A stretch of 38,266 bases of DNA, taken from positions 1 to 38,266 of the forward strand of contig QZJR01000078.1 in assembly GCA_003599365.1 (NCBI GenBank), in the 5' to 3' direction. This document shows positions 33,009 through 38,266 of this stretch, piece by piece; position 1 is the first letter of the stretch; each line of letters opens with the position of its first letter. Source of the stretch: Deltaproteobacteria bacterium. Lineage in GTDB: Bacteria; Desulfobacterota; UBA8473. Under the pieces are notes generated by a model. The model had not been told where the DNA came from, made no database searches, and was given only the letters and a program-made list of their open reading frames with translations. Both the position numbers and the translations under genes were made by a program.

Positions 33009-33992
33009 TCAGCTCTCAGCTTCTTGATTTTTGGAACTGACAAGAGTTTTTACCCTTTCTTCAATCTCATCCCTAACCTCTCGCATAAAGTTTATTGGCT
33101 TATCAGAGGGGTCATGTAAATTCCAGTCATGGATGGGTACACCGGGAATATAAGGGCATTCTTCACCGCAACCCATTGAAATTATTGAGTCTGGCTTCAT
33201 ATAGTCTAAAACATCTTCAATGGATTTTGTCCTGCGAAATGCCATGTCTATCCCTTTTTCTTTCATTACCTCGACCATCGGCATATTTATCCCGCTTGCC
33301 GGCTGACTTCCGGCACTTTCCGCTTCAATCCTGTCCCCAGCATAGTACTGTGCAAATGCACTTGCCATCTGGCTGCGGCAGGCGTTTTCCCTACAGACAA
33401 AGAGGATTTTTTTCTTATTGAGAAGAGGCTCAATGAGCAGTCTGGTCTTTTCCTTCACCTCTGTCAGGGCTGTCGGGTGCTTTGCAATATCTCCTGGTCT
33501 CTCTATTTGCCTGTAGGTAAGACTTCCGTCAAAACCGGCACCAACGGCATCAAAAAAATATTTGGCTGTAAGGATAATGCCTTCAAAGAGGTTTTTACCT
33601 CTTGTGGCACCCAGAGCCAGTAAAAAGCCATGCCTCCACTTCCGACCCGGGTCTGTGAGTTTATGGATATACCTCCTTGCCCACAGGGTTTGACTGCGAT
33701 CGATAAGTGCCTTCAATTGTGCAGGAGCCCCGTAGAAGAATACAGGGGTAACCATTACTATTATATCTGCCTTCCAAAGTAAGGGATATATTTCCTCCAT
33801 ATCATCGCTTATAGAACAAAACCCTTCCCTTTCACAGGTGCCACATTCCTGACAAGGGGTTATCCTTTTGCTGGTTACCTCCAGGTTATATGTTCGTGCA
33901 CCGAGCCTTTCAGCCTCGGTCAGGAATGATGCAAGCAAGATGCTCGTGTTTCCATTCTTGCGAGGGCTTCCCTGTAATCCGAGAATAAACAT
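33009..33992 (-). CDS. Iron-sulfur flavoprotein fused to an ArsC/LMW-phosphatase domain
   Basis: 327 aa. Residues 1-185 are an NADPH-dependent FMN reductase/iron-sulfur flavoprotein domain: GSPRKNGNTSILLASFL, the compact cysteine motif PCQECGTCEREGFC, and VTPVFFYGAPAQLKALIDR. Residues about 192-320 are an arsenate reductase-like domain (ILFVCRENACRSQMASAFAQ; SAGSQPA; IHDWNLHDPSD). The catalytic Cys and Arg of the C-x5-R loop are present, and a CGEEC pair later in the domain could act as resolving thiols. The fusion could couple flavin electrons to arsenate reduction. Alternatively, an accidental in-frame fusion; the frame is clean. Confidence 0.88.
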   Translation of the reverse strand: MFILGLQGSPRKNGNTSILLASFLTEAERLGARTYNLEVTSKRITPCQECGTCEREGFCSISDDMEEIYPLLWKADIIVMVTPVFFYGAPAQLKALIDRSQTLWARRYIHKLTDPGRKWRHGFLLALGATRGKNLFEGIILTAKYFFDAVGAGFDGSLTYRQIERPGDIAKHPTALTEVKEKTRLLIEPLLNKKKILFVCRENACRSQMASAFAQYYAGDRIEAESAGSQPASGINMPMVEVMKEKGIDMAFRRTKSIEDVLDYMKPDSIISMGCGEECPYIPGVPIHDWNLHDPSDKPINFMREVRDEIEERVKTLVSSKNQEAES

Positions 33993-34013
33993 ATTTCTCT
34001 CCCAAATTGTTAC

Positions 34014-34211
34014 TTATTCAACCTCGTATCCGAATCTTCCGACGTGTTCTCTGACCGTATCCACGCTAACGGGTTTTTCCTCGTCAAAACTTGCCACGCC
34101 CTTGTCTAGATCGACCTTTACATTTTTAATACCTTCAATTTCATTCAGGGCTTTAGTTACCGCCATGACACAGTGATTGCAGGACATCCCTTTTACCTTA
34201 ATAGTCGTCAT
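34014..34211 (-). CDS. Heavy-metal-associated (CopZ-like) domain protein
   Basis: A 65-aa single HMA domain with the metal-binding loop GMSCNHCVMAV and the fold's end FGYEVE. Such proteins carry Cu(I) or another soft metal to P-type ATPases or regulators; no transporter gene is adjacent. It lies 21 bases upstream of the flavoprotein-ArsC gene on the same strand and so may share its transcript. Confidence 0.9.
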   Translation of the reverse strand: MTTIKVKGMSCNHCVMAVTKALNEIEGIKNVKVDLDKGVASFDEEKPVSVDTVREHVGRFGYEVE

Positions 34212-34284
34212 GATTTTACCCCCATTTATTAATATGTTAGTATCGTTTGTTATAAGCAGCCCGTAAAGCTGGCGTAGTGTTCTC

Positions 34285-34896
34285 TTATCCCACTAAACGT
34301 CTGGTAACCTCAGCCACATGCTTTCCCTGGAACCGAGCAATGGCAAGTTCGTTTTCACTCGGCAAACGACTGCCGTCAGGGCCGGCAATTGTAGAGGAAC
34401 CATAGGGGCTTCCTCCTGAAACTTCATCAACAATCATCAATCTCTTCTCGGAATATGGAACTCCGACTATTATCATCCCGTGATGCAATAGTGTGGTATG
34501 AAAACTCAAGATTGTAGATTCCTGGCCTCCATGTTGTGTTCCGCTGGAGGCAAATACACTCCCTACCTTTCCTACCAATGCATTATTAGCCCATAGCCCC
34601 CCTGTAGTATCGAAGAATGTCCGCATCTGTCCGCTCATCATGCCAAAACGTGTTGGAGTACCGAAGACAACAGCGTCTGCTTCGGTTAGGTTTCCCAGGA
34701 TAGCCGTAGGAATATGGGCAAACATTTTCTTGGTTTCTATTGCACCCATCTTAGCCAGAACCTCATCCGGGAGAGTCTCAGGGACTTGAAACAGTTTGAC
34801 CTGTGTACCACTTACCTGTCCGGCGCCTTCGGCAATCGCCTCTGCTAAACGATAGATATGACCATAGATACTGTGAAAAATGATATTAATCTTCAT
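34285..34896 (-). CDS. wrbA: NAD(P)H:quinone oxidoreductase, WrbA family
   Basis: 203 aa from ATG 34896, preceded by AAGGAGG; an upstream in-frame Met is rejected because it overlaps the previous gene and lacks a site. The flavodoxin-like FMN site starts in IIFHSIYGHIYRLAEAIAEG. PTRFGMMSGQMRTFFD, SSGTQHGGQESTI and GGSPYGSSTIAG are WrbA landmarks. It performs two-electron quinone reduction, avoiding semiquinone radicals. Confidence 0.93.
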   Translation of the reverse strand: MKINIIFHSIYGHIYRLAEAIAEGAGQVSGTQVKLFQVPETLPDEVLAKMGAIETKKMFAHIPTAILGNLTEADAVVFGTPTRFGMMSGQMRTFFDTTGGLWANNALVGKVGSVFASSGTQHGGQESTILSFHTTLLHHGMIIVGVPYSEKRLMIVDEVSGGSPYGSSTIAGPDGSRLPSENELAIARFQGKHVAEVTRRLVG

Positions 34897-34927
34897 AGTT
34901 CCTCCTTTTTTTATCGATAAAAAAATG

Positions 34928-35464
34928 TTAACCACCCCAAGGCATTTTGGAATAGGTATCAGAGAGTTTATCGCGGTATTCCTTAAAAAACTTCTCGTGG
35001 CTTTTTTCCCAACGGGAAAGCATTAAGAGAGCTCCCCCTAACTCTCCTTCCGTATTTTCGGCCATCCTTTCGTAAAATTCACACAGGTCCCTTTCTATGA
35101 GCCAGGCTGTGTTGAAAACCGTAACATCAGGGATCATTGAGCCATCGACGCATTGCTGCAAGAACTCTGACTTAGCTCGCGTGTCGAAATAATCTGTGGG
35201 TTCTAGAACCATATTCTTCAGGTTTGAAAGATTGATTTTGCCCTCCTGCTCCAAATTATTCAGAATTCCTTTGATAAAGAGGATGTGTTTTTCCTCTTCC
35301 TCGATCAATCGTTTGAATGCACTAACCGCCGCTCCTATGCCCATTCGCTTAAGGGAGGATTTAAAAAAGTCCTTTCCGGTCTCTTCCTGATTCAAGGCAT
35401 ATTCGAAGACCTTGATCAAATTTTTATTGCCGGTTATATACCCATCTTTGTTGTTTTTTGTCAT
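34928..35464 (-). CDS. Ferritin-like di-iron protein
   Basis: 178 aa. Helix ligand motifs: ALNQEETGKDFFKSSL, IEEEEKHILFIKGIL, IERDLCEFYERMAE and WEKSHEKFFKEYRD. No rubredoxin domain. It is the fifth ferritin-like protein of the window, placed next to wrbA. Probably involved in peroxide or iron handling. Confidence 0.82.
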   Translation of the reverse strand: MTKNNKDGYITGNKNLIKVFEYALNQEETGKDFFKSSLKRMGIGAAVSAFKRLIEEEEKHILFIKGILNNLEQEGKINLSNLKNMVLEPTDYFDTRAKSEFLQQCVDGSMIPDVTVFNTAWLIERDLCEFYERMAENTEGELGGALLMLSRWEKSHEKFFKEYRDKLSDTYSKMPWGG

Positions 35465-35532
35465 AACTATGCCTCCTGAAAGGGCGCTTCTCTGTGCTCT
35501 AACACTACCCTAAAGTGCAAAGGGTTGAGATA

Positions 35533-35763
35533 TTATTCCTGTAATTTCTGTTTCCAGAAGGCCATTATACCATCTTTCCCAAAGGACACCTGTATCAGTT
35601 CCCACCCTTGTCTGCCTCGTTCATTTAAGATGTCCTGGAGTATCTTCGTTTGATCCGTAGGAACCTGCTCCAGGGTGCATTCGGCAGACTCTGAACAAAA
35701 GTAAACCAGTTCCTTGAATGCCTCAGCGGGGTGTTTAGTGATTTGGTATTCAAACCGTTTCAT
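35533..35763 (-). CDS. Small DUF4177-like protein
   Basis: A 76-aa protein with the pattern FEYQITKHP then LNERGRQGWELIQVSFGKDG and a C-terminal FWKQ, as in the DUF4177 family. Function unknown. Seventeen bases separate it from the DUF255 gene upstream. Confidence 0.65.
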   Translation of the reverse strand: MKRFEYQITKHPAEAFKELVYFCSESAECTLEQVPTDQTKILQDILNERGRQGWELIQVSFGKDGIMAFWKQKLQE

Positions 35764-35779
35764 AACGTCTCCTTTTTCG

Positions 35780-37873
35780 CTAATCCAATTTAATGGCCAA
35801 TTTTAGGTTTTCCAAGTCTGTTATAGGAGTTTTACACACATACTGTTCACACAGGTATACCGTTGGTTGATGGTTTATCGGATGAAGTGCTTCTACAAAA
35901 GGAGCTAGCGTGGAGAGTATCCTACCTTCATCTCCACCCGGCTGGAGCAACAGCACCTTATTGGGCAGAAAGATTTTGTTGACAACCTGGAGCATCGCCC
36001 TTGTGGTTTCATGGGAAGGGTCTCCGACAATGACGATCTCCAGACTTGGGCCGACCATAAAATCGAGAGCGTTTAAGAATTGAGAATACCCCATAGGCAA
36101 AGCCGCAACATGACTGGAAAATGCCTCTGCTAACTGATCGGCCCTTTTCTCCAGATCAGTGTTTCCAGTCATACGGGCCAGACGCAGAAGGTTCAGCGCC
36201 GCCACAGAGTTGCCTGAAGGCAGGGCTCCATCATATATCTCTTTGCTCCTGGCAATAAGTATCTCATTGTCTTTCCCCGTGAAGTAAAAACCCCCTTTCG
36301 AGTCATCCCAGAAAAGGTCAATCATTCCCTTGTTGATTTCAATGGCGTCTTTCAGGTATGATATGTTAAAAGTAGCCTCATACAACTCGATAAGTCCCCA
36401 AACCAGAAAAGAATAGTCGTCCAGGTATCCAGGATACGCCACATCACCTTGCCTGTATCGCCGGAAGAGTTGGCCGTCGGGTTTCCTCAGTTTTTCCAGG
36501 ATGAAGGATGCAGCTTGCTTTGCAGCATCTATATATAATTCATTCCCCAGTGCCTTGTATCCTTTGGCCAGAGCCGCTATCATGAGTCCATTCCAGGAAG
36601 TGATAATCTTGTCATCCTTCAAAGGATGAACCCGCTTCTCTCTGTCCATAAATAGGAGTCGTCCGGCTTCCTCCAAAAGGGTTTCAAGCTTAGCTAAATC
36701 CATACCTTTTTGCTCAGCAAAGACCTCAAGAGCTATAGGGATGTGGGGGATGCTTAAGCCATCCTCAAAATTGCCTGCTTGGTTGATGTCATAGAAATGG
36801 CAGTAGAGGTCGCCCAGCTCATCCCCTAAATGATCCTTGACCTGCTGGGGTGTCCAGAGGTAGAATAACCCCTCCTTGCCTTCACTGTCGGCATCTTCCG
36901 CCGAGTAGAACCCGCCTTCAGGGGCTGTCATGTCTCGCAACACATAGGTAAATATCTCACCGGCCACCGCTGCATACCGGGGATTTTTTGTTACCTGATA
37001 TGCTTCGATGTAGGACATGGACAGCAGGGCTTGATCGTATAGCATCTTTTCAAAGTGAGGTGCCAGCCACTTTTCATCAACAGAATAACGGTGGAAACCA
37101 TAGCCAATCTGGTCGAAAACACCTCCGAATCGCATGGCATCGAGAGTCTTTTCTGCCATATTAAGGGCATTCGAATCGTTGCTGCGCCTATACCACCTCA
37201 AGAGAAAGGTCAACTGATGTGGTGTGGGAAATTTAGGTGCACCTCCGAAGCCTCCCCACTTTGGATCAAAGCTCCTTGCAAGTTGCTCATAACCCTTCTG
37301 AAGGGTATCAATGCCTAAGGTCTGGCCTTCGGAAGCCAGGTCTGCCCTTGGCTGAATGGCATTGGTAATCTCTTCGCCAGCCCTGAGAATGCGCTCCCGA
37401 TCCTTCTCCCACAAGGCTGCTATTTGAGTCAGGACATCTGTAAAACCAGCCATCCCCATACGGCTCGACTTCGGGAGATAGGTGCCTGAAAAAAAGGGTT
37501 TACCTTCGGATGTCATGAAGATGGAAAGGGGCCATCCTCCACGCCCTGTCATGGACTGGCACGCTGACATGTATATTTGGTCAATATCCGGCCGTTCTTC
37601 CCGATCTACTTTGATGGCAACATACGATTGGTTCAGTATGCGGGCAACTTCCTTGTCCTCAAAAGATTCATGTGCCATAACATGGCACCAGTGACAGGTG
37701 GCATACCCTATGGATAGGAAGATAGGCTTATCTTCCTTTTTCGCCTTTTGTAAAGCCTCATCACCCCAGGGATGCCAGTTCACAGGATTCTTGGCATGCT
37801 GGAGCAAATAAGGACTCTTCTCATGTATCAATTGGTTAAAACCCACCTTTGCTCCTTCTTCATTGTCATCCAT
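35780..37873 (-). CDS. Thioredoxin-domain (DUF255, YyaL-type) protein
   Basis: 697 aa. The DUF255 thioredoxin-like domain occupies residues about 10-170, with [16 protein letters not shown] and the redox motif [14 protein letters not shown], then [13 protein letters not shown]. The rest is an alpha/alpha-barrel like N-acylglucosamine epimerases ([33 protein letters not shown]). This matches bacterial YyaL and animal SPATA20 in order and length. No enzymatic activity is established for the family. Confidence 0.93.
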   Translation of the reverse strand: MDDNEEGAKVGFNQLIHEKSPYLLQHAKNPVNWHPWGDEALQKAKKEDKPIFLSIGYATCHWCHVMAHESFEDKEVARILNQSYVAIKVDREERPDIDQIYMSACQSMTGRGGWPLSIFMTSEGKPFFSGTYLPKSSRMGMAGFTDVLTQIAALWEKDRERILRAGEEITNAIQPRADLASEGQTLGIDTLQKGYEQLARSFDPKWGGFGGAPKFPTPHQLTFLLRWYRRSNDSNALNMAEKTLDAMRFGGVFDQIGYGFHRYSVDEKWLAPHFEKMLYDQALLSMSYIEAYQVTKNPRYAAVAGEIFTYVLRDMTAPEGGFYSAEDADSEGKEGLFYLWTPQQVKDHLGDELGDLYCHFYDINQAGNFEDGLSIPHIPIALEVFAEQKGMDLAKLETLLEEAGRLLFMDREKRVHPLKDDKIITSWNGLMIAALAKGYKALGNELYIDAAKQAASFILEKLRKPDGQLFRRYRQGDVAYPGYLDDYSFLVWGLIELYEATFNISYLKDAIEINKGMIDLFWDDSKGGFYFTGKDNEILIARSKEIYDGALPSGNSVAALNLLRLARMTGNTDLEKRADQLAEAFSSHVAALPMGYSQFLNALDFMVGPSLEIVIVGDPSHETTRAMLQVVNKIFLPNKVLLLQPGGDEGRILSTLAPFVEALHPINHQPTVYLCEQYVCKTPITDLENLKLAIKLD

Positions 37874-37909
37874 ATAAAACTCACGAGATGATTATTATGA
37901 AAAGATTTT

Positions 37910-38095
37910 TTAGGATGTCCCTTCTAGCGTGCACTTCGTGAAGTCGATTTCATTCCCGCAACCTGTACAGATATGCTTCTTGTCAAACTCGTCTGAAAAT
38001 ATTTCCTTCTCCTTGCCACAATTGGGACATTTACAGGTTAATAATTTTAAGTTCTTAAAATTCTCAAAGCCAGGGCAATGTCTCGGTGTAGTCAT
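37910..38095 (-). CDS. Small zinc-ribbon protein
   Basis: 61 aa from ATG 38095, preceded by GGGAGGA; a start six codons earlier is less well placed. Two Cys pairs (CKCPNCGKEKEIF and HICTGCGNEIDF) form a zinc ribbon, and an N-terminal CPGFENFKNLK precedes them. Related small proteins occur in deltaproteobacteria without known function. Confidence 0.7.
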   Translation of the reverse strand: MTTPRHCPGFENFKNLKLLTCKCPNCGKEKEIFSDEFDKKHICTGCGNEIDFTKCTLEGTS

Positions 38096-38147
38096 AACAA
38101 ATCCTCCCAGCACAAAATTTCTGACAAACTTTGGCTAATAAACGATT

Positions 38148-38266
38148 GATGGCTTCGTAAAAAGTCTATCTGCGGCGTTGCACTGCATCCTTCGTCGTTG
38201 CAGCGTACCCCTAAGTACGCTTCACTCCTCAGGATTTGCGCGCCTTGCATCTGGAGCTTTTTACTT
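38148..38266. repeat. Long imperfect palindromic repeat (partial, right edge)
   Basis: GATGGCTTCGTAAAAAGTC at the left and GGAGCTTTTTACTT at the window end are inverted relative to each other. The left arm (TATCTGCGGCGTTGCA) pairs loosely with GCGCGCCTTGCATC, and the centre holds GCGTAC-CCCTAA-GTACGC. I recall this repeat type as dispersed in Desulfobacterota-like genomes. Confidence 0.65.

Noticed and set aside
1-38266. CRISPR array, tRNA, rRNA, integrase or transposase gene
   Set aside because: None seen: repeats are not regularly spaced with unique spacers, no cloverleaf was recognised, and no recombinase motifs were found in the encoded proteins.

Overview
The window looks like chromosomal DNA from a strict or near-strict anaerobe, most likely Desulfobacterota (deltaproteobacterial) or a neighbouring phylum such as Nitrospirota. 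The evidence is indirect: a multiheme NrfHA nitrite reductase, a desulfoferrodoxin/rubrerythrin/flavodiiron oxygen-defence set, a ferredoxin-dependent 2-oxoacid oxidoreductase, a NifU/NifS pair without other ISC genes, a DVU0298-like HEAT protein, and dispersed palindromic repeats of a kind I associate with those genomes. No rRNA, tRNA, CRISPR array, transposase or integrase was recognised.

Left part, + strand (about 0-7 kb): the 3' end of a hybrid sensor kinase receiver domain, then a quinol-dependent nitric oxide reductase (qNOR) closed by a very strong terminator, a CBS-domain protein, an HPP-family membrane protein, and nrfH-nrfA. Together these could import or handle nitrite, reduce it to ammonia and remove nitric oxide. 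The region also holds debris: a truncated corrinoid-activator (DUF4445) gene next to a transposon-like repeat end, and a chromate-transporter tail abutting nrfA.

Middle part, + strand (about 7-19.8 kb): a compact unit of an HD-domain protein, a 1061-aa PEP-dikinase-like protein of unusual architecture, and an MFS transporter. It is followed by a graveyard of defence-type and mobile genes: the C-terminal half of a SNF2 helicase with DUF3883, a frameshifted Fic gene, a second copy of the last 369 bp of the qNOR gene exactly 13,220 bp from the first, an MNT antitoxin with a deleted HEPN toxin, a truncated CARF-like domain, a large unrecognised protein, and a decayed AAA+ ATPase on the opposite strand. 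Two approximately 65-bp direct repeats bracket part of it; one carries a near-consensus sigma-70 promoter.

Right part, - strand (about 19.9-38.1 kb): a dense housekeeping and redox region. From right to left: a zinc-ribbon protein, a DUF255 thioredoxin-domain protein, a small DUF4177-like protein, a ferritin-like protein, WrbA, a heavy-metal-binding protein, an iron-sulfur flavoprotein fused to ArsC, rubredoxin, flavodiiron protein FprA, a rubrerythrin with two rubredoxin domains, a ferritin-like protein, classical rubrerythrin, thiol peroxidase, another ferritin-like protein, desulfoferrodoxin, flavin reductase, HEAT-repeat protein, 2-oxoacid:ferredoxin oxidoreductase (two subunits), a monoheme cytochrome c with a four-helix membrane protein, and nifU-nifS-TIGR02757. 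This part reads as a defence against O2, superoxide, peroxide and NO plus Fe-S cluster assembly. The most notable molecular oddity is that NifS has Asn-Gln where the PLP-binding His-Lys should be.
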